Shown here piece after piece: positions 13,418 through 25,289 of a DNA stretch of 64,000 nt. The notes under the pieces are model-generated. The model did no database searches, was not told the origin of the DNA, and saw nothing but the letters and a program-made list of their open reading frames with translations. The stretch comes from Adiantum capillus-veneris (Eukaryota > Streptophyta > Polypodiopsida > Polypodiales > Pteridaceae). A program made the position numbers and the translations under genes. The number at the start of each line of letters is the position of its first letter. The first letter of the stretch is position 1. The stretch is taken from assembly GCA_014529385.2 (NCBI GenBank), contig CM043942.1, positions 49,114,274 through 49,178,273 of the forward strand, given 5' to 3'.

Positions 13418-14642
13418 TGTCAAAGAGTTGGCGGTCTTGCTAGGAAGGCGCCGGACCTCTAGCTATGAGGGTTTGTGGGGAGACTGTGAAGGCTTTCACT
13501 TAAGCAAGCTTAGTGTTTATAGCAAATACATTGTGTGTAGCCATTGGAATCTTACACGCAAACACACACATATGCACACGTGAAACCCTCAAAATAAAAC
13601 AAAGATGAAAACATCAAGGCTTTGATCGTATCTAATCAAAGGTAAGATGAAAGGGTTCGCAAATGCATTTATAGCAGCATGTCGTTGTGCTCTAAATAGA
13701 CTGCGAATGGTTCTTTGAAACTGTGACTTAGTGCCCCGGGGTAGTCACTTATCAAAAGACCCCTATATCACGTGCGTTCAAGAGGTAATTAATAATACCC
13801 CAATATACATACTATACTTACACTGTGAGCCTATTTAAAAAACCCCCACCCCCCTCTGTATGTATACATTTTTATACATTTTGGTCTTTTAATAATCCTC
13901 TCCGATTAACCCATGTGATATCATACACATTCTAAAAAGTGACTGCCCCGGGCTTGGTGCTTACAAAGATGTAGATGTTTTGCCTAGTGATAGGAGTGAG
14001 CCGTGTGTACAAGTCTTCTTGGTTCGTAAGGCTCAACCCCTAGAGGAGAATAAATATGTGCACATCGAAAGAATTAGAGTAGTCTAGTAGTGGCAAAATA
14101 AGAGGACGTGGAGAAAGAAGAATTTCTCGCAGTCTTTCCGGCCCAAAGAGTAACACAATTCTCTGTTGGAAGTGGATTTTATGGCTAATACAAAAATTAA
14201 TCCTAATATTTTTCACAAAGTGAAAGGGTTGAAAGGTTACACCATTGGGATTATACATCTAAGAAAGTTTAGAAAGCAGTCAAACAACACAAAGACCCAC
14301 ACAAGCTCAAGCCAAATAAGTGAAGCACACCTCAAGACTTTGTGGTCTTGTAGCCAACTTGATGAAGTAGAAGATGAGTAGTAGTACCCAACACCGTTTG
14401 CGAGCCACAAACAATGTGTCTTTATTGATGAAAGAAGGTTGCATAGAGTGTATGAGTATTACAAGTGAGGAGATAGAAGGCTTGAGGCATGAGGTAGCAA
14501 GCTCAAGATGCGTTGGGCTGAAATTGAGAGAAAGTTTCACTCAAGGAGATGGCTAGGAGGTTGGGTGATGGCTTGATAGAGTTGCTTGATTGTGGGGATT
14601 GCTTGAGCGCTTGATTGCTTGATGGTTTGCTTGATGCCCAAG
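13418..14642 (-). repeat. 5' LTR of G2, partial
   Basis: It is the counterpart of 5842-7508, starting at TGTCAAAGAG next to the primer-binding site. It is cut at 14642 by the LTR of E1, and the remaining part is not found on the far side. It carries a MITE at 13735-13952 that the other LTR lacks. Confidence 0.8.
13735..13952. mobile_element. hAT-like MITE, 218 bp
   Basis: The ends are inverted repeats: CCCGGGGTAGTCACTTATCA on the left, and CCCGGGGCAGTCACTTTTTA when the right end is read in reverse. Flanks are CTTAGTGC (13727-13734) and CTTGGTGC (13953-13960), an 8-bp target duplication with one mismatch, as hAT transposases make. The sister LTR at about 6150 reads CTTAGTGC straight into TTACAAAG, so an empty site is available for comparison. 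There is no coding capacity, so it must have been mobilised in trans. It inserted after G2 did. Confidence 0.85.
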
Positions 14643-15266
14643 TGTTAAGGCGGTTACGCCGCTTGCGGAAGCTAAATAGCGAGAACTCAACCAACAACAG
14701 AATTTGTTAGACGAGGACGAAGCTTGACCCGCAGGCGCATGGAAACAACTAGGTGGGTGTCAAATCACCTACTCGACCTTCTAATGACAATCACTACTAA
14801 GGAAATGAAATCTAAGTTCTAAAATACGCAAGTGACTGAAATCCGTACTACGAACGAATGCTATACGAAACACGATCTAGAATCATTGAATCGATCTCAA
14901 ACTCAAGGGGAAGTCTATACACTAGGTTAGAACAACACCCTAAAGACTTGAACTGCAAAATCAACCTATAACCACTCCGTGCGGCAAACGCGTATGAAGA
15001 CAGGCCGAAAAATACAGGTGACCGAAACTTGACCCTGATGGTACTAATGTGTAGCTCTACTCGTTGTGGTTCTATAGATATGTTGCACGCTCTATTCCGA
15101 CACACGAGTTGGAAGAAAACTCACACCTAAGCTCGTAGGAACTTACCACACATAGAAGCCGATAGCGCGCACTCTTGGTATCTGTGCGTAGCTCTCACCG
15201 TTGCTAACACAATGGCGGTGTCGCTTCTCCAATGGCGGCCCCTTAGCTCGCGTAGCAAGGAGATAA

Positions 15267-15325
<59 letters not shown>

Positions 15326-15609
15326 ACACAGTCACGGCGCTCAAAAACTCACTTTGATTAATTGAATTCCCCCTTAGGTTACAAAACTTTGGCTTATATA
15401 CCTCAGCCTTGGAGGTGAGAACATCTCTAATTATTTACATCAACAGGTGAAATTACTTCGGGATTACAAGCCGGAAACTCAATTGAGTCCCGTTACTTAA
15501 TGAATGGCTCAAATCAAAATTAATGTCGGAAAGACATTTATTACAATCAATGGTTACAAAATGATGGGTGTGAGCAAAAATGTGGGTGTGATCCTCTGCT
15601 GGCTCAACA
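14643..15609 (-). repeat. 3' LTR of E1
   Basis: Read on the plus strand it begins TGTTAAGG and ends GGCTCAACA, next to a C-rich tract that is the polypurine tract on the minus strand. It shares scattered text with the E2 LTR at 33393-34349 (for example TTCTATAGA and AACGCGTA in the same order), but overall similarity is only about 60% by eye. A long CT microsatellite lies inside it. Confidence 0.7.
15269..15323. repeat. (CT)n microsatellite in the E1 LTR
   Basis: About 27 CT units. The E2 LTR has a short CTCTCTTTCTCTCTC at the matching position, so the tract probably grew from a short CT-rich segment of the LTR. Confidence 0.9.
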
Positions 15610-15620
15610 CTCCCCCCCTC
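15610..15620 (-). promoter_or_regulatory. Polypurine tract of E1
   Basis: The minus strand reads GAGGGGGGGAG immediately before the LTR start TGTTGAGCC. This is the usual primer site for second-strand synthesis in LTR elements. Confidence 0.65.
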
Positions 15621-16919
15621 CGCGTTCATGTCGTCCCTGACATGACTTTTAGGCTTGGTCAATAGAGTCCTGTCGTCTTGAGCATCTGCAAATGTGATTC
15701 GTAGCGTAGGTTGCCGATGGTCAAGGTTGGGCCGAATATTTTTCTTTCGTGAGTGAAAAAGCCGGTGTAGAAAGCTTCTTCGAATGTTTGCATGTGGAAG
15801 CTAGGCAAAAACATAATTCTTTGGTATAAGAAATGTAACACCTTTGGTGATGGCTGCAATGAAAAATCATACATCATATCCGTCACTGTGTCGGCCGTCG
15901 ATAGTAGACTCGAGGTCGTGGCTTTATCTGGCGCGAACACTTCAATGCATGCTAAGAGAGTCCTGCAGATCTTCTTTAGCATCTAACACGAAAGGTCAGG
16001 AGAGCCAGTAAAGAGTTTGATGGTGCTCGTTAGGGTTTTCACCATGTAGGCTTTACCTATTCTCTCTCCTGCCCTTGGTCCTGGCATCCTTGGGTAATTA
16101 AGCCAATTTGGCTTCTTTTCTGCAATCCTGCCATGCTCTTTCCAGCTTCTGACTCTTGGTACCGGGCAGAAGGTTGCATCCTCCCGAATCTCCTTTGGAG
16201 CCTCTACCAAGTAGATGAGGTAGGCTGGGTATTTGTTCAACCAACCTTTCCTCCATCTAGGTTGAGAATCTACAATCTTCTTTTATTGTTCATCTTTTGT
16301 GATGTCGCTTTCGTAAAGAGCGACATACTGCTCCTCCTCTATTCTCTTTTTCGTCTTTATCACTTCAAATTTCATCAGAGGGAAAGGCAGGCTGGGTTGC
16401 ATCCACTCTTCATGGAGCACTTTTGTGTCTAAACCTTGAAGTCTAATGGAGATGAGGAGTCTCCTTTCCCATTCCATTTCCGCCTTGGCACCTTCCTCTG
16501 TTGACTTTTCTATTTGGTCCTGGAGCCTTTGTTCTTCTTCTTCAAAGATTCCTGAAGTTGAGGCCACTTCTTGAACTGGGGCTGGATCTTCAATTGTGAT
16601 TGCCTCTCCAGTTTCTGGTAGCTCTATGGCTGCTCCCCCTGCTTCTTCTTGTGGTGTCTCTGTTTCTCTTCTTTGTTGCTCTTGGAGGTCTTGGAGTTGT
16701 TTGCAGAGGGCCTCATTTTCTGTCCTTAGTGTTTGGTTTTCTGTTGTGAGCCTCTCCTCTGCAGCCAATGATCCCTCCGCCATGTGCAATCTTTGCACTT
16801 GCTCTAACCTTAGCTCTCTTTGCAAACTTCTGACCTGATCTTCCAGAGCTGGTACGAGGGCTCCCTCTTGTTCTGTTCCTGCTCTGCTAGCTCTAGGGGT
16901 GGCCCTGAGTCTCGTGATT

Positions 16920-17241
16920 TGTAAAGAATGAGGATGCAAGAGAGCTACACAAGACAAGCACAAAGCACACAGAGATGGAAAGCTTCTTCTTCTTCTTCAC
17001 AGAAAAGAGAGTACAAAATGACTAAGTGCTAAAGCTGAAAAGTAGCACATATGTACATGCGGTCATTAAGTGTGAACTCGCTAGAAGCGTACTAGGCTGG
17101 CACTATAAGTGTAGTCCAGCTGTAGAATTACTGGCAGAGATCCTCCGTGTCGGTCACCTAACGCGCCAGTGAGTAAATGCCGTAAGCGTCCAAGACCCGT
17201 AGTGGATGCCAGCTCAAGGTGTAGAGCTCGACATCTCAACA
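16920..17241 (-). repeat. 3' LTR of Copia A
   Basis: Reads TGTAAAGAATG to CATCTCAACA on the plus strand, 322 bp. It is bordered on the right by CTCCCCCTCG, the polypurine tract on the minus strand. Confidence 0.95.
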
Positions 17242-20200
17242 CTCCCCCTCGAGCTCTGCATGTCGCACAGTCCAAGCATAGTCCGGAAACGTCGAAGCTT
17301 CTCAGCTCCGAGGGCCTTGGTAAAGATATCCGCTATCTGCTCCTCTGTGCTGACGTAGACCAAGTCGATGTCACCCGCCAACACTCGCTCTCGAATGTAG
17401 TGGTAATGGACCTCTATGTGTTTGGTCCTGGCATGGAACACTGGCTTCCTAGCCAACTGCATGCTGCTGAGGTTGTCACAATGGATGAAAATCTGCTGGT
17501 CCACCTGCACTCCCAAGTCCTCAAGTAATGTGCGTAGCCAAGCTACCTCGCACGCCGCAACTGCTGCACCTCTGTACTCGGCCTCTGTGCTCGATAAAGC
17601 AACTGTAGGCTGCTTTTTGCTGCTCCAAGTAACAGCAGCACTCCCAAAAGAGAACATGAAGCCACTCGTAGATCTCCTATCAACAATGCTACCTGCCCAA
17701 TCTGCATCTGTATACCCATACAATGCTAATGGTGCATCTGCTGCATAGAACAATGCGTAGTCAAGAGTACCTTGCACATACCTAAGTGTGCGTCGTACTC
17801 CATCCAAATGTGGCTTCCTCGGAAGTTGCATGAACTGACTCTCCAAGCCTACTGTGTAGCTCAAGTATGGCCTCGTGATAGTCAAGTAGATTAGACTACC
17901 CACAATCTTCCTGTACATGTTGACATCCTCAACAACATCACCCTTCTCTGCACTCAGCTTTGCATTCACATCCAAGGGAATAGAAATTGGCTTACAATCA
18001 GCCATACCATACTTTGACAACATGTCCAAAGCATACTGTCTCTGTGATAGCCATACACCCTCTGGAGTCCTGATCACTTCAATGCCAAGAAAGTAGCGCA
18101 ACTCGCCTAAATCTTTCATTTCAAACTCCTGTTTGAGAAGACCCTTCACATGGTCAATCTCCATAGCATTGTCACCAACAATAATAAGGTCATTTACATA
18201 TATGGTAATGACCACAATCACCACATCACTCTCACGTACATAGAGTGAATGATCAGCATGAGCTCTCCTAAAACCAATACTGACAAGATACTTGGCAATC
18301 TTGTCATACCATGCTCTAGAGCCCTGCTTCAAACCATACAAAGCTTTGAGAAGTCTGCATACATAATCTGGGTAACCTGGATCGACATAACAAGGTGGCT
18401 GATCCATATACACTTCCTCTTGCAACTCACCATTCAAGAAGGCATTCTTTACATCCATTTGATGCATAATCCATCCTCTAGATGCAGCCACTGCTATGAC
18501 AGCTCTCACTGTCGTCATCTTTGCCACTGGAGCAAAGGTCTCCTCATAGTCTATGCCATACGTCTGTGCATAACCCTTTGCGACCAGCCTTGCCTTGTGA
18601 CGCTCAATGTTACCATCAGCCTTATGCTTGGTTTTATACACCCATTTACAGCCAATAGCTTTCTTGCCACTTGGCAATGGCACCAAATCCCATGTGTCAT
18701 TTGCTTCCAATGTAGCCATCTCTTCATTCATTGCATCATCCCAATGCACATTTCCAACTGCATCCTCAAAACATGTGGGCTCCACATCCTATATCACCTT
18801 AGCCATGTAGGCTTGGTGATGCGCTAGATACCCATCATAAGTCAATTTATGAACTGGATTTCTGACTCTATTAGATCTGCGCGGTCCTGGGTCACTCCTT
18901 TGCCCTCTAACATCTTCTTGTACTTTCCTTACACCAGGTGTCCTGACAGCCGGAATTCCAAATTCCTCATCAAAACTTTGTTCAGAACCATCTGAATCCA
19001 TGTCTACATGTGAAAAACCTGATGATGCATCAACCATAAAGGGAGGTTCATCAACCTTTTCCTTTCCTTTTTGTGATACATTCCCTGTACCTGTTGGTGG
19101 AGTAACTTGCGTACGTAGTGACCTACCATTCCATGGTTTCTCAACAGAGCCACGAGAAGAGGACTCTTGTGGTCCACTCAAAACCTGTGACTGTGGCCTC
19201 ACATTTTGTACAACCACATCATCTTTTACATCAGCCCCAATAGTGCCATGTGCATTACTGTACCAACTGCTCATCTCATCAAAGACTACATCTCTGCTCA
19301 CTCGTAATTCTCATGTAGTAGGATTGTAGCACCTGTACCCCTTTTGTTCAAGGGAATATCCCACAAGAATACATTTCTCTGCTTTAGGATCCAATTTCCT
19401 ACGCAACTCATCTGGTACATGCACGTAAGCTATGCAGCCAAACACTTTCAAGTGTGCCAAATCAGGCTTTGTACCTGTAAACTTTTCCTCCGGTGTTACA
19501 TCATGCACCGCAGCTGTAGGTGTCCTGTTCATAATGTACACAGCTGTATTTACAGCTTCAGCCCAGAAATGATGAGGCATGTTCTTCTCATTCATCAATG
19601 CACGTGCAACCTCTGCAATGTGCCTGTTTTTCCTTTCTGCGACCCCATTCTACTGTGGAGTATATCTGCATGTAAACTGCCTGTGTATACCATGCATTCG
19701 CAGAAAATCTGAAAAATCATTGGAGAAGTACTCTCCCCCTCCATCTGACCTCAATGTCTTGATTTGCATATCTGTCTCCTTCTCAATCATGACTTTGAAG
19801 TCTTGAAAGTGACCAAACACTTCACTTTTGTTACGCATGAAGTAGACCCATACTTTCCTTGTATGGTCATCAATGAAAGAGACATAATACCTGCAACCAT
19901 GTATACTTGCAGTATCGGTTGGACCCCAAACATCTGTGTGCACTACCTCAAGTGGCCTTTTACATACATTGCGCTCATGTGGAAATGAGCCCTTTGACTG
20001 TTTTCCAAACTGGCATGCTGCACACACTTTATGCATACCATCCACCTTGAATTTGGGCAAACCTTTTACAATCTGTTTTGATTGCATGCTGCGCAATCTC
20101 TGCTCATTGACATGGCCAATGCGTTTGTGCCAAATGTCAACATCAGCCAAAACACCTGTGCCCTGTGCAAATAATGCAGCTTTTACCTCAGGCATGTTTA

Positions 20201-21566
20201 CATTCAGCGTAAACATTCTGCCCACACATTTTCCCTCTGTGATCAGCTTACAGCCATTCTGGAAATCTTCTACATAACAGCCATTTGGATTGAAGCGAAC
20301 CTGCAAACCCTGCTCAGCCATTTGTCCAACAGAAACAAGATTCTTTGTAATGTTTGGGACATGAAGTACATCTGCTAAGTACTTTGATTTCCCACTCTTC
20401 GTATTTAGAGGTATGTCCCCTACATGAGCAATGGGGTGATCTGTGTCATCTCCTGTCTGCACATAACCTGACACATCTGGTTTGCGCATATCTCTAAACC
20501 ACTCTCCACGAGACGTCATGTGATTAGAGGCACCTGAATCCACATACCAAACATCATCTTGGGTGGAATTCTCTGCAGTCATTGTATTCATTACATGTTG
20601 CATAACAAACATACGCTCGTTTTTGCTGTCATCTGCATCTCTGCTAGTAAATGCATAGTTGCCCTGTTCTCTCTTTCTACTTGCTTTTCCCTTTGGACAG
20701 TCACGTGACATGTGACCTCTTTCACCACAAGTCCAACATTCTCTACTATCTGGAGTATGTTGCTGCCTGCTTGATCCTGCACCACGACCTCTTTGACTCC
20801 CCCTGCCTTGAGACTGGTTTCCCCTGCCACCTGTATTGTTTTGATTTGATTGACCTTCCAGAAATTGGCCCCTGCAACCCCTTGGGCCTCGACCACGACC
20901 TCTACCTCTACCTCTATTGGAGTTAGAATAGAAGGCCTGTTCAGAATTATTTCTGCCATGAGAAGAAGATGTGTCAAGGTTCTTCTCCTCAAGAATAAGC
21001 ATAGAAATCAAATCTTGGAACACGGGGATGTCGTCTCTTGTATTCATGGAAGACCTAAAATGTACATACTCATCTCCTAGACCATCCAAGCATGCACGGA
21101 CAATGTCATCGTCTTCCACCGAGACTTTAATAGATCCAAGAGCCTCAATGATACTCTTGATCTTAAAAGCATAATCATTGATGGAGAGGTTGTTCCTCTT
21201 AACCTGATTTAGCTCCGACTTTAGTTGAAGCTTCCTGGCCTTGGTGTTCACCTCGAACACTCTGCCTAAGTTTCTCCATGCAATGGCGGGGGTTTCAACA
21301 TCCTGTAGATAGCCCATCATACCATCTGTGATGCTCATAGACAGCCAATACATCACTTTGCTCTGGCCTTGTTGCCAGTCCCTCAAGGCTTTTCTTTGTT
21401 CTGCTGTAGCATTTGCCTCGGGAATCTCTGGCTCCTTTTCATTGTCTCCTTCTACATAGTCCCAATAACCTTTTCCTTTTAGGAAATTTGTTATTCTGAA
21501 CTTCCATGCAGGGTAGTTATTTTTCTCAAGCTTCTCAGTAACAATCTGACTGAAACCGTCAGACAT
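17214..21566 (-). pseudogene. Copia A gag-pol region (fossil)
   Basis: Order on the minus strand: gag starting MSDGFSQIVTEKLEKNNYPA, a CCHC knuckle (CWTCGERGHMSRDC), protease (VWYVDSGASNHMTS), integrase (WHKRIGHVNEQRL, then VSFIDDHTRKVWVYF), RT (ARLVAKGYAQTYGIDYEETF) and RNase H with its C-terminal KHIEVHYHYIRE and QIADIFTKAL. This domain order, with integrase before RT, is diagnostic of Ty1/copia. The region reaches into the left LTR, as in Copia B. About three breaks are present. Confidence 0.9.
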
Positions 21567-21757
21567 CTTGAAGCACTAAGACAAAATAGCTGCAATCTGC
21601 AAAAACCTGCAAATTTGCTGAACCTGCTATCGTGGTTCCTGTAACTCTTTCTACACTCAACGAGTGTCCACAATCAAGCGTACATACAACCACTGTACTT
21701 GTATACTGCACCTCTCGCTCTCTTAGCCTCTCTTGCCTGCACCAAGATCTGATACCA

Positions 21758-22081
21758 TGTAAAGAATGAGGATGCAAGAGAGCTACACAAGACAAGCACA
21801 AAGCACACAGAGATGGAAAGCTTCTTCTTCTTCTTCACAGAAAAGAGAGTACAAAATGACTAAGTGCTAAAGCTGAAAAGTAGCACATATGTACATGCGG
21901 TCACTAAGTGTGAACTCGCTAGAAGTGTACTAGGCTGGCACTATAAGTGTAGTCCCCAGCTGTAGAATCACTGGCAGAGATCCTCCGTGTCGATCACCTA
22001 ACGCGCCAGTGAGTAAATGCCGTAAGCGGCCAAGACCCGTAGTGGATGCCAGCTCAAGGTGTAGAGCTCGACATCTCAACA
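21758..22081 (-). repeat. 5' LTR of Copia A
   Basis: 324 bp, matching 16920-17241 with five substitutions and a 2-base indel. The primer-binding site adjoins it on the left. Confidence 0.95.
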
Positions 22082-24278
22082 TGATTGTCCTTTCTTGAAG
22101 TTCGACTCTTTCCCTTAGCTCAATGAGCTCATCCTTGGCTACCTCCAGCTCATCTTCTATTCGCTCCTTTGCTTCCTGTGAACTTGTTACCTCTCTTGAA
22201 GCTTCGGCTAGTTGGAGTATCAAGCCGTCTCTCTCATTTTCTGCGTCCTAGAGTGATGCTTTATGACTTTCAGATTCAGTCATAGCATTCTCTAACTTCT
22301 TCTGCAACTCTGCTTCCTTTTGTTTTGCTGTCTCAATTGCTACTTCCTTTGCTCTGGATCTTTCTTTAATCTTGCTGAGCAGTTCATGCACCATGTGCAT
22401 GTCTTTTTCATCTTCATCTGTCAACTTGACAGCTCTTCTGCCACCACCTCCAATGGCTTCGGCTCTTCTAGTATGTTCTGTTCGTCCATTTTCTCTTCAC
22501 TCTCCATTGTACCCTTTGTCTTTTCATTCGTCCCTTCCCGATCATCTTGTTTTCGTAGGGATATCCCATAAACTGCCTCCAGGGCCTCTTCTTCACTGTA
22601 TTCGATCGCTACCAGATCCTCATAATCATCTTTCTTTTGCTGAACTGGATCTATCTCCTTTTCCTTGGTCCCGGCCTCCGGCTTTTCCATAACTTCTGTT
22701 TCTATTTCTATTGTGGTCTCCTCCACAATAATTTCCGTCTTCTTCGGGCTTGGTACATCAGTAAAGGAGGGCTGATTGTCCTCAGTCATCTTGGCTTTCC
22801 CTTTGTTTGCTTGCCCGTCTTTCTCTTGAAGTTCAGTAGACTCATCTACTTCCTTCTTCTCCTTGTCGTCCTTTTTCAGCTCAGCTTTTAAAAGCTGTAC
22901 TTCCTCTTCAGTATAAGGCTCGACAGGTTGCTGCTCCGGTATGGCCTTCGACTCCTCATAAGCTCTAATATATTGATCATATTGATCAACATGTGGCCTG
23001 GCTGAGCTGGTTCCGACTTTAGTGGGGTCTGGCACCCACATTTCTTCAAAGTCCCCCTTTAGAGCTCTTTCCGCTCTAAACTGCTCCACCAGCCTTTCCA
23101 TTCTTGCGGCTTTTTGACTTTTGGTTTGCTTGGGATCAGCCTTCTTCTTCGCTTTCTTCTTGAGCGGCTAGTCCACAGCCTCTTCAGGTTCTGAAACTAT
23201 TTCTAGTTTTCGGCGTGCTCTTGTGGACGCCCTCTTGGATACTTCTTGCTGTTCTTTCTCTTCATCGGCTTCTCTAAGCCACTCATTCTGGGAGGGAACC
23301 CGTGGCCCTTGATCCCTCGCTCCAATAGCTTCATAAGCTATTCTTGTTAGGATTTCTCCTCCTCCTATGTACTTTGGCTTCTGGTTGTGCATGGCGATTA
23401 CTTGCTCGTGGATGTATTGAGCATAATTCACCTCTTTTGGCATGTTGCTCTTCAGTGCCCATGTGATGGTTGTCGCAATGGCATGGGGTGGTGTAGTATA
23501 CTTCTACGGTCTTTTACTGCACACATGGAGAAACTGGTTGTATAATCGGCAAAGGGTTGCCGCTTGTTGATCTGCCATATCTCCGTAGGTTGTATTTTGT
23601 TTCTTTGATCCATAGACCTCTATGGCCTCCCTTCTTTCCCTGACAGAACTCCCTTTGTTGTGCAGCTTCAATGCATCTGCAATGAGCTGTGCAATGAGCT
23701 GTGGAGTGATCTGTACTTCAACTGTTTCTCCATCCATGGCTGTCAACGTGGATTTCCCATCCTTCTGAATGGATGTTGCCAACTCATACACTCTTCTTGT
23801 GTCTACACCTGATGGTCTCGAGGTGAAGAACCTGTGTAAGTCAGCCTTTTCCAGGTATCTGCTGATGTTCTCTGATCTGCTATAATCCACTAATTCTCGT
23901 GGGATCATAGGTACATCGACCGATTGCCCTTGAGGATCTCTGAAAGTCCCCTGGTAGATCTTTATTCCCTCTTTTTCTAGTACTGCTTCCTCCACCCAAG
24001 TCTTGGTTGGCTTGAGGGTTTCTGTTGGAATATCAAAAGGTTCTGCTTCTGCAAGAGCATCCTTGATGGTTGGTCTTTTTCTCTTAGTTGCCGATGACTT
24101 AGCGGAATCCATGGATCCTGTAACTCCAATTACAGAAGTTAGCGTCTTTTTAGTACTGAAAGCCGAAATGAAGCTTTTAACTATTCAAATGACTTGAAAA
24201 TTGAAACATGAGCTATTCAGGGCCTAAGGATGCAATGTAGGTGAAAAAATATGCAAACTGGGCTCAAAAACATGCTTG

Positions 24279-25289
24279 AGACATCATACGCGTATGATGT
24301 CTTTTGTGTCAGAATGACTTCATATTGGTTGTGCTTGTAGCTGATAGTGTATACATGAGTATCATATGCTTGGATTTGAGTTTGGATCCCATTTGGTCAA
24401 GTTTTGGCCAGTTCAGTCCAGTTCAGGCTCTTGGCAAAATTTTGAAAGGGAAATGGATTTTATGATCCAAATTGGATAAAACTTGGTGGTTCACCTTCAA
24501 ATGGCATGTAGATCACTTCTGTTTGGTGGTTGAAGCCCTGAGGTGCCAAAATCACATAGTGAGACATCATACGCGTATGATGTCTTTTAGTGCATTTTTG
24601 GACCAATTTTCTCTATAAGCTTGGTTTTGGCTTTAGATAGGCTTATTCAGTGGATTTATCAAGTTTGGATAGAATTTGGACTAAAAATGGCTCTGGAGAC
24701 ATCATACGCGTATGATGTCTTTTTCATCAATTTTTCATGGGATTGGTTATGTGGACTCTCCATGTGCTAGTGAAGGACTATTTATACTCAAATCTTGGTT
24801 TGGACTTGAATATGTTGGATTTGGGACAAAAATAGGCTTTGTATGAAGGATTTTCTCTTAATTGGGCTAATGGGGTGATCCACCTGACCAAATGGTTCCA
24901 AACTTCATATGTAGCATGTATTAGATATATATAATGGATGTATGATGACAAATGAGCATTTTTTGCTCTGTAAGTGCAAATAGACATCATACGCGTATGA
25001 TGTCTTTTGTGTCAAAATGGTGCTTTTTGGTTCCAGATAGCTTGTAGATGTGTTAATCAACAATCCTACAAAGTTTCAATGAGTTTGGAGTTATTTTGAC
25101 AAAATTAGGACCAAAAATCAATTTTATGGCCTACTTTGCGTCTTTTTGGTTTTCCTTGGGTTTTCTAACTCCAATTCTCATGATACTTGGTTCATAGGAT
25201 GTGATTAACATGTGGAATGAGGCTATGCACTCAAATGTTGAAATGGATGTGAAAATCATGCTGTGAGACATCATACGCGTATGATGTCT
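24279..25289 (-). repeat. Array of five identical 24-bp palindromes
   Basis: Copies lie at 24279-24302, 24562-24585, 24697-24720, 24982-25005 and 25266-25289. Each is the half-site AGACATCATACG followed by its exact reverse complement. All five are identical over 24 bp, while the spacers have diverged to near unrecognisability. Start-to-start distances are 283, 135, 285 and 284 bp, so the array looks like an old tandem repeat of about 284 bp with one shortened unit. It sits in the spacer between the pol half and the long 3' ORF. As RNA, each could form a 9-bp stem with the self-complementary loop ACGCGU. Confidence 0.9.

Larger units (their letters stand above)
5842..14642 (-). mobile_element. 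G2: near full-length Ty3/gypsy element (fossil)
   Basis: This minus-strand Gypsy element belongs to a different family from G1. Order on its own strand: 5' LTR (13418-14642, cut by the neighbouring element), primer-binding site, gag with a CCHC knuckle, protease, RT/RNase H, integrase, polypurine tract near 7509-7520, 3' LTR (5842-7508). It appears to have landed in G1-a, since G1-a stops exactly at its left edge. The right outer edge is lost where E1 begins, so a target duplication cannot be tested. It is broken in roughly ten places, so it is probably several million years old or more. Confidence 0.85.
16920..22081 (-). mobile_element. Copia A: full-length Ty1/copia element (fossil)
   Basis: This minus-strand element has 322/324-bp LTRs, a tRNA-iMet-type primer site (TGGTATCAGAT) beside the right LTR, one gag-pol region, and a purine tract beside the left LTR. 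It is flanked by a perfect 5-bp target duplication, TGATT (16915-16919 and 22082-22086), inside the coiled-coil ORF of E1. The LTRs differ by five substitutions and one 2-base indel, about 1.5%. That suggests an age of around a million years if common plant rates apply. It is broken, with about three breaks in gag-pol. It is the same family as Copia B. Confidence 0.95.
15659..24112 (-). pseudogene. E1 long 3' ORF region, coiled coil, split by Copia A (fossil)
   Basis: The minus-strand coding region starts with a methionine at 24112 and runs to about 15659, interrupted by Copia A at 16920-22081, leaving roughly 3.3 kb of its own sequence. The N-terminal part is Lys-rich (SATKRKRPTIKDALAEAE), followed by a globular-looking domain containing FFTSRPSGVDTRRVYELATS. 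The middle is highly acidic (Glu/Lys-rich). Both sides of the Copia insertion are strongly coiled-coil (ELIELRERVELQERT and LTTENQTLRTENEALCKQLQ). The C-terminal part is not low-complexity. I recognise no gag, pol or envelope domain. The family context suggests an accessory ORF. It is broken in several places. Confidence 0.55.

Noticed and set aside
17169-21174. Plus-strand open frames over Copia A, such as 18249-18827 and 19936-20277
   Set aside because: They are antisense shadows of gag-pol. The same frames reappear antisense to Copia B.
24279-25289. CRISPR-like array
   Set aside because: The repeats are perfect palindromes spaced about 135-285 bp apart inside a plant retroelement. There are no unit-length spacers, leader or cas genes.
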